From assembly GCF_003067705.1 (NCBI RefSeq), contig NZ_QANL01000004.1, forward strand, positions 434,001 to 498,000: a stretch of 64,000 nt of DNA, in the 5' to 3' direction. A program made the translations under genes and the position numbers. This DNA comes from Planctomonas deserti. Its GTDB lineage: Bacteria; Actinomycetota; Actinomycetes; Actinomycetales; Microbacteriaceae. The notes beneath the pieces are model-generated. The model ran no database searches and was not told the origin of the DNA. It saw only the letters and a list, made by a program, of their open reading frames with translations. How positions within the stretch are numbered: the first letter of the stretch is position 1; the number at the start of each line of letters is the position of its first letter. Below are positions 1-7,824 of this stretch, one piece after another.

Positions 1-165
1 GGAGAAGAGCGGCGTGTACGAGGGCTTGGCTGCCCAGGAGGCGAGGGCGACCGAGCCGAGCACGAGCACGGCGACGCCGATGAGCGCGATGGTGCGCTGG
101 GCGATGGTGAACTCGCGGATGGAGTTCCCGAGGCGGCCGAACATGCCGCGGAGCTGAGCGGGCAT
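1..165 (-). CDS. fliF: Flagellar MS-ring protein FliF, N-terminal fragment (runs off the window)
   Basis: Only the first 55 codons are present; the gene continues past position 1. The start ATG shares four bases (ATGA) with the fliE stop. The visible part has a short basic N-terminus (motif REFTIAQRT), one hydrophobic segment at about residues 25-45 and then YTPLF, the usual order at the N-terminus of FliF. FliF forms the membrane ring on which the rotor and export gate assemble. Position directly after fliE is the normal flgB-flgC-fliE-fliF order, so the identity is secure although most of the protein is unseen. Confidence 0.9.
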   Translation of the reverse strand, partial: MPAQLRGMFGRLGNSIREFTIAQRTIALIGVAVLVLGSVALASWAAKPSYTPLFS

Positions 166-470
166 CAGGCCTGCATCCTCATGATCTCGTTGAACGCGTC
201 GACGCCCTTGTTGCGCACGGCCGCGACGAGCTCGAGCGTGACCTGGGCGCGGGTGGACGCGATAGTGGCGTTGTGGATGTCGTTGAGGTCGCCGGTGACG
301 GCCTTGACGGCCAGGTCGTTCGACGCGCTCTGCAGCTGCTGCAGCTCGTCGACGGCGCCCGTCATGGCGGTGGCGAAGCCGGATCCGCCGGTTCCGGCCG
401 TCGCGGCGGTGCCCGCGACGCCCTGGGTGCCCGTGACGGGGAGCACCGATCCGATGGGTGCGATGGGCAT
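165..470 (-). CDS. fliE: Flagellar hook-basal body protein FliE
   Basis: A 101-residue protein, the usual FliE length. The first 40 residues are rich in Gly, Ala and Thr. The C-terminal half is helical, with the family signature around [20 protein letters not shown], then [12 protein letters not shown] and a final NEIMRMQ. FliE joins the MS ring to the rod and works with the export gate. Its start overlaps the flgC stop and its stop overlaps the fliF start, both as ATGA, so translation along flgB-flgC-fliE-fliF is probably coupled. Export is by the flagellar type III apparatus, and no Sec signal peptide is present. Confidence 0.93.
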   Translation of the reverse strand: MPIAPIGSVLPVTGTQGVAGTAATAGTGGSGFATAMTGAVDELQQLQSASNDLAVKAVTGDLNDIHNATIASTRAQVTLELVAAVRNKGVDAFNEIMRMQA

Positions 471-862
471 CAGTTGCGTCCGATCTGCAGCGCGGCCTGG
501 TAGGTCTCCTTGGCGCGGTCGACGACCGCGGCGTTCGCCTGGTAGCCGCGCTGCGCCATGATGAGCGAGCCCATCTGGGCGCCGAGGTCGATGTCGGGGT
601 AGCGGACGTAGCCCTCGGCGTCGGCGAGCGGGTGGTCGGGCTCGTACACCACGCGGCCGGCCTCGCTGCCGTACTCGGTGCCGGCGACGTACGCGCCGGT
701 GGTGCCCTCACCCTCCTGGGCGAGGATGTAGCGGGCCTGAAATGCGGCTCCGTCCGTGGACTTCGCCGTGTTCGCGTTGGCGATGTTGTCGGAGACGGCG
801 TCCAGCCACTTGCGGTGCACAGTGAGGCCGGATCCGGCGATCCCGATGGCGTCGAAGGTCAT
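470..862 (-). CDS. flgC: Flagellar basal-body rod protein FlgC
   Basis: A 130-residue protein with the rod-protein N-terminal motif ([21 protein letters not shown]) and a C-terminal D0 helix containing [25 protein letters not shown]. FlgC is one of the proximal rod subunits exported through the flagellar type III system. It overlaps flgB upstream and fliE downstream by four bases each. The ATG at 862 follows the flgB coding end directly, so no separate promoter is expected. The family assignment is firm because both terminal signatures and the gene order agree. Confidence 0.94.
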   Translation of the reverse strand: MTFDAIGIAGSGLTVHRKWLDAVSDNIANANTAKSTDGAAFQARYILAQEGEGTTGAYVAGTEYGSEAGRVVYEPDHPLADAEGYVRYPDIDLGAQMGSLIMAQRGYQANAAVVDRAKETYQAALQIGRN

Positions 863-1203
863 CAGCTGGTCCGCATCGCGGTGCGGACGCCGGAGAAGGT
901 GCCCTCGACGGCGCGGGAGGCGAACTGGTAGCGCAGCACCGTGTCGACGTTGGACAGGGTCTCGGTGTCGAGGTTCACGTTGTTGCCGTCCAGGCGCGTC
1001 GGCTCGAGCGAGCGCTCGGTCGTTGCGGTGACGGATCCGCTGCCGGCGCGGACGGAGCTCGCGAGGGCGTCCTCGAACTGCACGCGCTTGGCCGTGTAGC
1101 CCGGGGTGTTGACGTTGGCGATGTTGTTGGCGATCGTGCGCTGGCGCAGCGCCAGGCCGTCGAGCGCGCTCGTGAGAGCGGTCGAGGTCACGGATTCCAG
1201 CAT
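862..1203 (-). CDS. flgB: Flagellar basal-body rod protein FlgB
   Basis: A 113-residue protein starting MLESVTSTALTSALDGL. The motif LRQRTIANNIANVNTPGY is the conserved N-terminal rod signature. I chose the ATG at 1203 rather than in-frame codons up to 1275 because only this start gives the standard FlgB N-terminus. FlgB is the first gene of the flgB-flgC-fliE-fliF unit. The untranslated stretch upstream holds a strong sigma-28-like promoter at 1282-1310, giving an mRNA leader of about 70 nt. FlgB is slightly shorter than enteric homologues, as is common in Gram-positive bacteria. Confidence 0.92.
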   Translation of the reverse strand: MLESVTSTALTSALDGLALRQRTIANNIANVNTPGYTAKRVQFEDALASSVRAGSGSVTATTERSLEPTRLDGNNVNLDTETLSNVDTVLRYQFASRAVEGTFSGVRTAMRTS

Positions 1204-1281
1204 GGGTGCTCGCTTCGAGAGGAAGAAAGGACGTGCGGCCGATCCGTGGCCAGGGAGTGAGCGATCCATGCTCACTGAGTG

Positions 1282-1310
1282 CTATCGGCTGCGCGGAGCC
1301 GGTCGGTTAG
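1282..1310 (-). promoter_or_regulatory. Sigma-28 (FliA)-type promoter of flgB-flgC-fliE-fliF
   Basis: Read on the minus strand, CTAACC (1310-1305), 15 nt, then GCCGATAG (1289-1282). The -10 element GCCGATA is the hallmark of FliA promoters, and the TAA of the upstream box lies at the FliA spacing. The same pair occurs before fliC and flgN. No other gene start lies between it and flgB. Confidence 0.8.
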
Positions 1311-1353
1311 GGAAGCGGGAGGGGAAATCCCGAACGGGGGGTGCGGGGGCGGC

Positions 1354-1710
1354 TCAGCCGAGCACGTCGAGGTAGACCGACTCCCGGGCGGGGCGCGCGG
1401 GGTCGACCGCGCGCACGGTCACGAGGTGCCGGGCGATCCGCGCCCGCTCCTCCTGCAGCAGGGTTCCCGCGTCGAGCTGGGCTCGGAGCAGCCGCGTCGC
1501 GCGGTCGGCGAGGTCCGCCGGGAGTGGTCCGATCCCGACGGGCGGCGACCAGGGGGACGCCGCCTGCGGTCCCCCGTCGGCGGCCCGCCGTGCTGACGGG
1601 TGCGCGGCCTTCGCCGCGTTCCGCTCGAGCTCGTCGAGCACGGCGACCCAGGCGTCGTGCTGTCGCCCCTTCGTCGTGGCCGCGTCCGCGGGAGTGCCGG
1701 TTGCCTGCAT
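1354..1710 (-). CDS. Small flagellar-cluster protein, possible FliT-like chaperone
   Basis: A protein of about 118 residues that I do not recognise by sequence. It has a short hydrophilic N-terminus, a central Pro-rich linker (around ASPWSPPVGIGPLP) and a C-terminal helical stretch (LADRATRLLRAQLDAGTLLQEERARIARHL). Its position right after fliS matches where Gram-positive flagellar clusters often carry a FliT- or YvyC-like helper, so an export-chaperone role is possible but is inference from context. Start choice is uncertain: GTG at 1713 lies one base after the fliS stop, ATG at 1710 follows it, and a TTG lies at 1722. No clear ribosome site is visible, suggesting coupling to fliS. Confidence 0.6.
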   Translation of the reverse strand: MQATGTPADAATTKGRQHDAWVAVLDELERNAAKAAHPSARRAADGGPQAASPWSPPVGIGPLPADLADRATRLLRAQLDAGTLLQEERARIARHLVTVRAVDPARPARESVYLDVLG

Positions 1711-1714
1711 CACG

Positions 1715-2146
1715 TCAGGCAACGCCGAGCGTGCCGGCGCCGACCGACTGCGGCGCCGACGCGGGCAGCTGCGCCGCCGCCTCGTGCCACGCCTGGCGCA
1801 GCGGCTCGAGCAGGCCGATGCACTCGCGGGTCAGGGCGACGTCGCGCTGGATGTTCGCGTTGATGAGGGCCGTGGAGGCGTAGGTGTACAGGGCGAGCAG
1901 GCCCTCTCCCCCGTCCCACACCTCGACCTTGAGCGTCGACATCAGTTCGGCGACGATCGCCTGCGCGTGCACGAGGTTCTCCGAGGCGGCGGCCCAGCGG
2001 CCGTCGAGCTGAGCGACCTCGGCGCGACCGAGGTCGAGCAGCAGGCGGTCGTACAGCATGGTGAGCAAACGCACGGGGGTGGCGGACAGGATGGCGTCGC
2101 GGTTGTACTGCGAGCGCTGGGCGTAGGTGCCGTTCAACAGGGTCAT
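1715..2146 (-). CDS. fliS: Flagellin export chaperone FliS
   Basis: A 143-residue protein with the FliS pattern: a flexible N-terminus (YAQRSQYNRDAILSATPVRLLTMLYDRLLLDL) followed by four helices, including the motif ENLVHAQAIVAELMSTL. FliS binds the C-terminus of flagellin in the cytoplasm and prevents early polymerisation. The ATG at 2146 was chosen because the family signature begins within ten residues of it and GGAAG lies upstream. The gene follows fliD by 64 bases, in the usual fliC-fliD-fliS order. The C-terminal 20 residues are Ala/Gly-rich and not conserved in the family. Confidence 0.93.
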   Translation of the reverse strand: MTLLNGTYAQRSQYNRDAILSATPVRLLTMLYDRLLLDLGRAEVAQLDGRWAAASENLVHAQAIVAELMSTLKVEVWDGGEGLLALYTYASTALINANIQRDVALTRECIGLLEPLRQAWHEAAAQLPASAPQSVGAGTLGVA

Positions 2147-2210
2147 GAGGAGCTTCCGAGGTCGAGGGAGGCGATGGGGGCGAGGATTCCGGACGTCCGG
2201 ACCAGAGGGG

Positions 2211-3575
2211 TCACGCCGAGCTGCCGGAGTTGAGCGAGGCCAGCTGGCCCGAGAGCCAGGAGGACTGGGAGTTGAGCCGGCTGAGCGCCACCTCAAGGGC
2301 GGCATAGGTGCGCTCGAGGGTCGTCCGGCGGGTCTCGAGGCGCCGGTCCCAGGCCTCCACCTGGTCGCCGAGCACGCGGACCTCGGACTGCTGGCCGGTG
2401 ATCTTCATCGTGATCTGCCCGGTGTACTTGTCGGAGGACGCGGTCGCGGCGGTCGACACCCGGGACGCGATCTCGGACAGCATGGCCTGCGTGCCCGCAG
2501 GGTCGTCCTTCAGCGCCGCGGCAAACCTGTCGGCGTCGTACTGGATGGTGCCGGTCTTCGTGATGGAGATGCCGATCGACGACGGCGAGCGCCCGTCGAC
2601 GGGCATGGTGGCGGCCGAGAGGAGCCGCTGGTCGACGTCGCGGACCGTGCTGTCGCCGGAGAAGACGCCGCCCGTGGTCACCGTGTTGCCCGCCGAGTTC
2701 GTGGTGCTGGACACCTTCGTCTGGTTCTCGACGGAGGTGAAGATGGCGTTCAGGCCGTCGACGAGGCTCTTGGCGACGCCCGCGATGCCCGCGTCGTCGC
2801 GGCCGACGGTGACCGAGATGGGCTTCGTCGACACCTCGGAGACGGTCACCGCGACGCCGGTGAGCAGGCCGTCGAAGGTGTTTGTCGACGAGGTGACGGA
2901 GCGGGCCGCGGCGGTGCCCGCCCAGAGTGTGACCTTCGCGTCCTGCGCGGCGCGCACCGTGACGCCGCCCGACGCGGTGAGGAGGTCCTTGGCCTTCGGC
3001 GCGCCGCCCTGGGCGCCCCGGTACACGTCGAAGCCGCCGGTCACGCCGGTCTCCGTTGCGGTGAACTGGATGCGGAAGCTTCCGCCGCCCGCGTCGACCT
3101 TCGTCGCGCTCACGCCGGCGCCGGAGGCGTTGACCGCCTTCACGACGTCGTCGAGGGAGCGGGATGCCGCGGTGACCTCGGTCCTGGTGCCGTCCTTGCC
3201 GACGAAGGTCAGCACGGGAGGCTGGTCCATCCACTCGCTGAGCACGGGTGACACGGTCTGCTGGCTCTGCGCGAGCGTGTCGACGAGGAACTCGACCCCG
3301 CCCTGGACGGCGCCGGTCGCCGTCTTCGCGGTGACGGACGGCGCGCTCGTCGTCGCGGTCAGCAGCTGCAGCGACTCCGGCTTGGCGGTCTTGGTCGCGA
3401 GCTCGCCGAGCGAGGCGACCTTCGTATTCAGGGCCTGCAGGGCCGTGATGTAGTTCTGGGTGCTGGTGACCTTGTTCTTCAGAAGCGTCTGCGGGACCGC
3501 CTCGATCTTCATGAGGGACGTGATCATGGTCGTGGTGTCGAGACCGCTGACGAGGCCGTCGATGGCAAGTGACAT
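2211..3575 (-). CDS. fliD: Flagellar filament cap protein FliD
   Basis: A 454-residue cap protein (HAP2). The N-terminus MSLAIDGLVSGLDTTTMI with the following SLMKIEAVPQ is the FliD_N signature. The C-terminal coiled coil (around QQSEVRVLGDQVEAWDRRLETR) and the final SRLNSQSSWLSGQLASL are typical of FliD_C. FliD caps the growing filament and promotes flagellin folding at the tip. The ATG at 3575 was chosen over in-frame codons as far as 3734 because the conserved N-terminus begins there and a purine-rich ribosome site (GAAAGAGAAG) precedes it. The 201-base gap to fliC contains short palindromes but no clear sigma-28 promoter, so it may be read from the fliC promoter. Confidence 0.94.
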   Translation of the reverse strand: MSLAIDGLVSGLDTTTMITSLMKIEAVPQTLLKNKVTSTQNYITALQALNTKVASLGELATKTAKPESLQLLTATTSAPSVTAKTATGAVQGGVEFLVDTLAQSQQTVSPVLSEWMDQPPVLTFVGKDGTRTEVTAASRSLDDVVKAVNASGAGVSATKVDAGGGSFRIQFTATETGVTGGFDVYRGAQGGAPKAKDLLTASGGVTVRAAQDAKVTLWAGTAAARSVTSSTNTFDGLLTGVAVTVSEVSTKPISVTVGRDDAGIAGVAKSLVDGLNAIFTSVENQTKVSSTTNSAGNTVTTGGVFSGDSTVRDVDQRLLSAATMPVDGRSPSSIGISITKTGTIQYDADRFAAALKDDPAGTQAMLSEIASRVSTAATASSDKYTGQITMKITGQQSEVRVLGDQVEAWDRRLETRRTTLERTYAALEVALSRLNSQSSWLSGQLASLNSGSSA

Positions 3576-3776
3576 GGGTGCTTCTCTTTCCGGCCGGTCG
3601 GCTCGGTTCGTGCGTGTCCGGCGCGTGCGTACGCGGTTCGTGCCCGCGGTTCGTGCCTGCGGCGGTCTCCGGGCGAACGAGAGAGGCCGGCGGTGATGGC
3701 GGAACGGGGTGTCACCCCATCCCTCCAGCACCACCGGCCATCGATCCTCGTGCGAGGTGTTCTCCAGCCGCTTCGC

Positions 3777-4613
3777 TTAGCGGAGGAGCGAGAGGACGCC
3801 CTGGTTGGACTGGTTCGCCTGCGCGAGCATGGACGTACCGGCCTGCGAGAGGATGTTCGCGCGGGTGAACTTGACCATTTCCTCAGCCATGTCCGTGTCG
3901 CGGATGCGCGATCCGGCCGCGGACAGGTTCTCCTTCGAGACGGAGATGTTGCGCACGACGGACTCGAAGCGGTTCTGGCTGGCACCGAGCTCGGCGCGAG
4001 CGGTCGAAACGCCCTTGATCTGCGTGTCAACGGCGGCGATCGTGGTGAGCGACGCGGCTGCATCGGCGAAGCCGGTGGCGGCGAGGCCGCTGATGGCCGT
4101 TCCGATCGCCTTGACGTCGGTGAGGTCGACGGTGATCTGGTCCGCGGCGGCGTTGGAGCCCGCGCCGACCTGGAAGGTCAGCGAGGTCTTGGCGCCGTCG
4201 AGGAGGTTGATGCCGTTGAAGTTCGTGGAGTCACCGATACGGGTGAGCTCCTTGCCGAGCTCCGTGACCTCGGTCGCGATCGCGGCGCGGGAGTCCGCGT
4301 TGTTCGAGTCGTTGCCGGACTGAACAGCGAGGTCACGCACGCGCTGCAGGATGGAGTGCACCTCGGTGAGCGAGCCTTCAGCGGTCTGGATGACGCTGAT
4401 GCCGTCCTGCGCGTTGCGGGCGGCGACCGAGAGGCCTCCGACCTGCGACTTCAGGCCCTCCGAGATGGCCAGACCAGCCGCGTCGTCCGCTGCGCGGTTG
4501 ATGCGGAGGCCGCTGGAAAGCTTCTCCAGCGACTTGGACAGGTCGTTCTGCGTGGTGCTGAGGTTGCGGTACGAGTTGTTCGCCGCGAGGTTGGTGTTGA
4601 TCTGCATACCCAT
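3777..4613 (-). CDS. fliC: Flagellin FliC
   Basis: A 278-residue flagellin with the conserved D0/D1 ends: N-terminal INTNLAANNSYRNL and SSGLRINRAADDAAGLAIS, and C-terminal RIRDTDMAEEMVKFTRANIL and GTSMLAQANQSNQGVLSLL. The variable central region is short, so the outer D2/D3 domains are essentially absent. Such small flagellins are common in Gram-positive bacteria. The ATG at 4613 has a strong ribosome site, GGAGGAG, 8-11 bases upstream. It has its own sigma-28-type promoter at 4676-4703, giving a leader of about 55 nt. It is the first gene of fliC-fliD-fliS. Confidence 0.96.
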   Translation of the reverse strand: MGMQINTNLAANNSYRNLSTTQNDLSKSLEKLSSGLRINRAADDAAGLAISEGLKSQVGGLSVAARNAQDGISVIQTAEGSLTEVHSILQRVRDLAVQSGNDSNNADSRAAIATEVTELGKELTRIGDSTNFNGINLLDGAKTSLTFQVGAGSNAAADQITVDLTDVKAIGTAISGLAATGFADAAASLTTIAAVDTQIKGVSTARAELGASQNRFESVVRNISVSKENLSAAGSRIRDTDMAEEMVKFTRANILSQAGTSMLAQANQSNQGVLSLLR

Positions 4614-4675
4614 TGTGTGTTCTCCTCCGTGAAGTGGGTCTTACTGTCTGCCCTTCCGTGGGCTGACGTGAATAG

Positions 4676-4703
4676 CTATCGGCAGTGCCGACGCCGTGGT
4701 TAG
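4676..4703 (-). promoter_or_regulatory. Sigma-28 (FliA)-type promoter of fliC
   Basis: On the minus strand, CTAACC (4703-4698), 14 nt, then GCCGATAG (4683-4676). It lies between the sigma factor gene and fliC, about 65 bases before the fliC ATG. The element is almost identical to those before flgB and flgN. Confidence 0.85.
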
Positions 4704-4729
4704 GAGTCCGCCGAAGTTTTTTCTTCGGA

Positions 4730-5551
4730 TCAGGACGCGACGCTGGTGTGCGCCAGGACGGCCGGCTGCAGCGCGCGCGCCATGCCGGCCATGGTGCCCT
4801 CGGCCATGCGCGCGAGGTACGCGGCACGACGGGCGGGGGCGGTGCGGGACTCGGGCGTGTACTCCACCGCGGGGTCGTCCGCGTAGTGGGTGCCGAAGCC
4901 GTCGCGCAGGAGGCGCATGGCCTCCGTGCGCTGCTGGGACACCGCCGAGTGGGTGATGCCGAGCTCCTCGGCCACCTCCTTGACGGTGCGGTCCTCGAAG
5001 TAGATGGCGCGGACGATCAGGCGCATGCGCTCGGGCAGCGCGTCGACCGAGGCGTGCAGGTAGCGCAGCTTCTCGGACTCGAGCAGGCTCTCCTCGGGCA
5101 GCACGGTGTCGGCGGCGAGGAACTCGGCCGTCATGTCGTCCAGGGCGCTGACGGTGCGGGACGCGTCGGCGAGCGCGGAGACGGTGGTCTCGCGGTCGGT
5201 GCCGAGCGCCGCAGCCAGCTCGTCCACCGTCGGGGTGCGGCCGAGGCTCGCGGTGAGCGTCTCCTGCACCGCCATCGTGTCCTTGATGCGGCGGCGGGTG
5301 CCGCGGCTCGCCCAGTCGCTCGCCCGCATGTCGTCGGCGAAGGCGCCGACGATGCGCTTGCGGGCATAGGCGCCGAACGGGATGCCGAGGTCGGGGTTGA
5401 AGGCGTCCGCCGCGGTCACGAGGGCGAGGGCGCCGGCCGAGGCCAGGTCGTCGCGCGACAGGTGGCTGGCACGGGCGCAGACCTCGGAGACGAGGTAGCC
5501 GACGAGCGGCAGGTTCTCGACGACCAGGCGATTGCGCGCAGCACGATCCAT
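4730..5551 (-). CDS. fliA: Flagellar RNA polymerase sigma factor (sigma-28, FliA/SigD/WhiG family)
   Basis: A 273-residue sigma factor. Region 2 is at about residues 10-95 with LASAGALALVTAADAF, FGAYARKRIVGAF and the -10-contacting DDMRASDWASRGTRRR. Region 3 follows (MAVQETLTASLGRTPTVDELAAAL). Region 4 has a helix-turn-helix (RTVKEVAEELGITHSAVSQQR). The roughly 40 residues after region 4 are an unconserved tail. The protein should direct RNA polymerase to the three GCCGATAG promoters in this cluster. The ATG at 5551 has a purine-rich GGGGGGAAAA upstream. No FlgM-type anti-sigma gene is visible nearby. Confidence 0.92.
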   Translation of the reverse strand: MDRAARNRLVVENLPLVGYLVSEVCARASHLSRDDLASAGALALVTAADAFNPDLGIPFGAYARKRIVGAFADDMRASDWASRGTRRRIKDTMAVQETLTASLGRTPTVDELAAALGTDRETTVSALADASRTVSALDDMTAEFLAADTVLPEESLLESEKLRYLHASVDALPERMRLIVRAIYFEDRTVKEVAEELGITHSAVSQQRTEAMRLLRDGFGTHYADDPAVEYTPESRTAPARRAAYLARMAEGTMAGMARALQPAVLAHTSVAS

Positions 5552-5749
5552 TGTGTTTTCCCCCCGGAAAATCCCCCCGGCGGGAGTCGTTCCCGCCGCT
5601 CTCTCACGCTAGTGATCGCGGCCGTTCAGCGGTCGATTCCAAGGCCCCCACAACGGGGGTTCGGGTGCCCCCCTTTGGTGGCACACCATAGGGGGACTCG
5701 TTCGGGCCGTGCCCGGGATCCGTTGCGGGGGCGGATTTTCTGAGGATTG

Positions 5750-5777
5750 CTAACATCCCGGCGCCCCCGGCCGATAG
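5750..5777 (+). promoter_or_regulatory. Sigma-28 (FliA)-type promoter of flgN-flgK-flgL-fliW
   Basis: CTAACA (5750-5755), 14 nt, then GCCGATAG (5770-5777), followed by TGCTCC. It lies in the 350-base divergent gap between fliA and flgN. The predicted leader to the flgN GTG is about 115 nt and contains three tandem CCCCGGTCA units near 5838-5860. Confidence 0.82.
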
Positions 5778-5901
5778 TGCTCCCCGAAGGCGGTACTGAC
5801 CGCTCGGGACGACGGCGACAAGCCTCCCCGACACCCCCGGTCACCCCGGTCACCCCGGTCGAGGACAACACGGACGAAAAAGAAAGAGTCGGAGGAACAG
5901 C

Positions 5902-6387
5902 GTGGGCGCGAACGAACTGTCGGCGCTGCTCTGGCGGGAGCGCGAGCTGCTGGAGCTGCTGAGCTTCAAGCTCGAGGAGGAGCAGCTGCTGCTCACCGCG
6001 GGGAAGTCGCGCTGGGTCCAGCACGCCACCCGCGAGGTGGAGCAGGTGCTCGTGCGGCTCCGCAGCACCGGCCTCGCCCGGTCCGTCGAGGCCGCGTCGC
6101 TCGCCCGCGAGTGGGGAGCGGACGAGGACGCGCCGCTTCGCGAGCTCGTCGCCCACGCCCCGGCCGGGCCGTGGTCGGACATCTTCACCGGCCACCTGCA
6201 GGCGATGACGCAGCTGACCGGGCAGATCAAGGGGCTCCGCGACGAGAACGAGCAGTTCCTGCGCGCCGCCGCACGGTCGACCCAGGAGACCCTGGCCGGC
6301 GTCACCCTCGACCCGACGACGTACGACGCGACCGGCGCATCCGGCGGCGTCTCCGCGGGCAGCCGCCTCGTCGACCGGACCCTGTAG
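5902..6387 (+). CDS. flgN: FlgN-family flagellar export chaperone
   Basis: A 161-residue, largely helical protein starting at GTG 5902 with a good ribosome site (GGAGGA at 5891-5896). Residues 1-130 carry the FlgN-type pattern of heptad-like helices (ALLWRERELLELLSFKLEEEQLLL and later LTGQIKGLRDENEQFLRAA). FlgN chaperones bind the hook-filament junction proteins FlgK and FlgL in the cytoplasm, and these are encoded immediately downstream. The flgN stop TAG is part of the flgK ribosome site TAGGAG. Sequence identity in this family is low, so the assignment rests on helix pattern plus position. Confidence 0.8.
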   Translation: MGANELSALLWRERELLELLSFKLEEEQLLLTAGKSRWVQHATREVEQVLVRLRSTGLARSVEAASLAREWGADEDAPLRELVAHAPAGPWSDIFTGHLQAMTQLTGQIKGLRDENEQFLRAAARSTQETLAGVTLDPTTYDATGASGGVSAGSRLVDRTL

Positions 6388-6396
6388 GAGCACGGC

Positions 6397-7821
6397 ATGA
6401 GCACATTCGGTGGCCTCTCCACCGCGTACAGCGGTCTCGTCGCCGCCCGCGCCGGCCTCGACGTCGTGGGCCAGAACATCGCGAACGCCAACACCGAGGG
6501 GTACACGCGCCAGCGCGTGCAGACCTCGTCCGTGCCGGCTCCCGCGCACACCGGCCTGTTCTCGTCCGGCGTGCGCCCCGGCCAGGGCGTCTCCGTCGAC
6601 TCGATCGCGCGGCTCGGCAACCTCCACCTCGACGCGCAGGTGCGCTCGTCCTCGGCGGCCTCCGGCTACCAGTCGGCGCGCGCCGACGTGCTCGCCACCG
6701 TCGAGGCCTCGCTGCAGGAGCCGGGCGAGAACGGCATCTCCGACCAGCTGCAGGAGATGTGGGCCGCCTGGCAGGACCTCTCCAACCGGGCGGGCGAGCC
6801 GGCGGCCGCCGCCCTGGTGCTCAGCAACGCCTCCGTGCTCACCACCTCGCTCGCCGACCGCTACCGCCAGGTGGAGGACGAGTGGACGAATCAGCGCTCC
6901 GTCGTCGACACCCTCGGCTCCCAGCTCAACAGCGCCGCGTCCCAGGTCGCTGATCTCAACGCGGCCATCCGCTCGACGCTGTCCTCCGGCGGCAACGCCA
7001 ACGAGCTGATCGACAGGCGCGCGTCGCTCACCGAGACCATCGCCTCCCTCGCCGGCGGCGCCGTGCGGGAGAAGGCCGACGGCACCGTCGACGTCTTCAT
7101 CGGCGGCAACGCGATCGTGACCGGAGACAGCGCACGGTCCGTGACCGTCGTCGGCACCCGCTCACTGAGCGGCGCCGCCGGCTCGCCGGTCGCGCTCGAG
7201 TGGACGCACCGCCCCGGCTCCCCCGTCGCGCTCGACGGCGGCCGCATCGCCGGCGCGCTCTCCGTGCTCGCGCCGGCCACCGCATCCGGTACCGGCGGCG
7301 CGCTCGCCGAGGTGGCGGCGACCTACAACGCGTTCGCGACGCAACTCGCCGCGCAGGTCAACGCCGTGCACAGCGGCGGGGCCACCCCCTCCGGCGCGAC
7401 CGGGCGCGACTTCTTCGGCTTCGCCGCCGGGGTGCCCGCGGCCAAGGGGCTCACCGTGCTGCCGACCGACGCCGGCGGCATCGCCTCCGGCGCCCCGGGC
7501 GCGGGCGCGGTCGACGGATCGGTGGCCGACGCCATCTCCCAGCTCGGCGTCGCAGCCGGCTCCCCCGACTCCCGCTGGACGGCCTTCGTGACCACGATCG
7601 CCGTGGCCGCGCAGACGGAGGCGCACCACGCGGTGCTCACGGACGTTGCCGCGACCTCGGCCAAGAACCAGCAGCTCGCCAACTCGACCGTGGACATGGA
7701 CGAGGAGAACGTGAACCTGCTGACGTTCCAGCAGGCGTACCAGGGCGCCGCCCGGGTCATGACCGCGGTCGACGAGATGCTCGACGTGCTCATCAACCGC
7801 ACCGGACTGGTGGGAAGGTAA
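6397..7821 (+). CDS. flgK: Flagellar hook-associated protein 1, FlgK
   Basis: A 474-residue junction protein. The N-terminal rod-like motif (LSTAYSGLVAARAGLDVVGQNIANANTEGY, read in parts) and the C-terminal VDMDEENVNLLTFQQAYQGAARVMTAVDEM are diagnostic for FlgK. The middle is shorter than in enteric FlgK. FlgK is the first junction protein between hook and filament and is exported by the flagellar apparatus. ATG 6397 has TAGGAG at 6385-6390. The gene is separated from flgL by three bases after its stop, so both are clearly co-transcribed. Confidence 0.95.
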   Translation: MSTFGGLSTAYSGLVAARAGLDVVGQNIANANTEGYTRQRVQTSSVPAPAHTGLFSSGVRPGQGVSVDSIARLGNLHLDAQVRSSSAASGYQSARADVLATVEASLQEPGENGISDQLQEMWAAWQDLSNRAGEPAAAALVLSNASVLTTSLADRYRQVEDEWTNQRSVVDTLGSQLNSAASQVADLNAAIRSTLSSGGNANELIDRRASLTETIASLAGGAVREKADGTVDVFIGGNAIVTGDSARSVTVVGTRSLSGAAGSPVALEWTHRPGSPVALDGGRIAGALSVLAPATASGTGGALAEVAATYNAFATQLAAQVNAVHSGGATPSGATGRDFFGFAAGVPAAKGLTVLPTDAGGIASGAPGAGAVDGSVADAISQLGVAAGSPDSRWTAFVTTIAVAAQTEAHHAVLTDVAATSAKNQQLANSTVDMDEENVNLLTFQQAYQGAARVMTAVDEMLDVLINRTGLVGR

Positions 7822-7824
7822 CCG

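Noticed and set aside
3706-3757. Terminator between fliC and fliD
   Set aside because: GGGGTG/CACCCC and CCTCG/CGAGG are palindromes with loops too short for a stable stem, and no T-tract follows.
4711-4728. Terminator of the sigma factor gene (CCGAAG, 6 T, CTTCGG)
   Set aside because: The T run is in the loop and not after the stem on the coding strand, so it does not fit an intrinsic terminator; it may simply be a hairpin.
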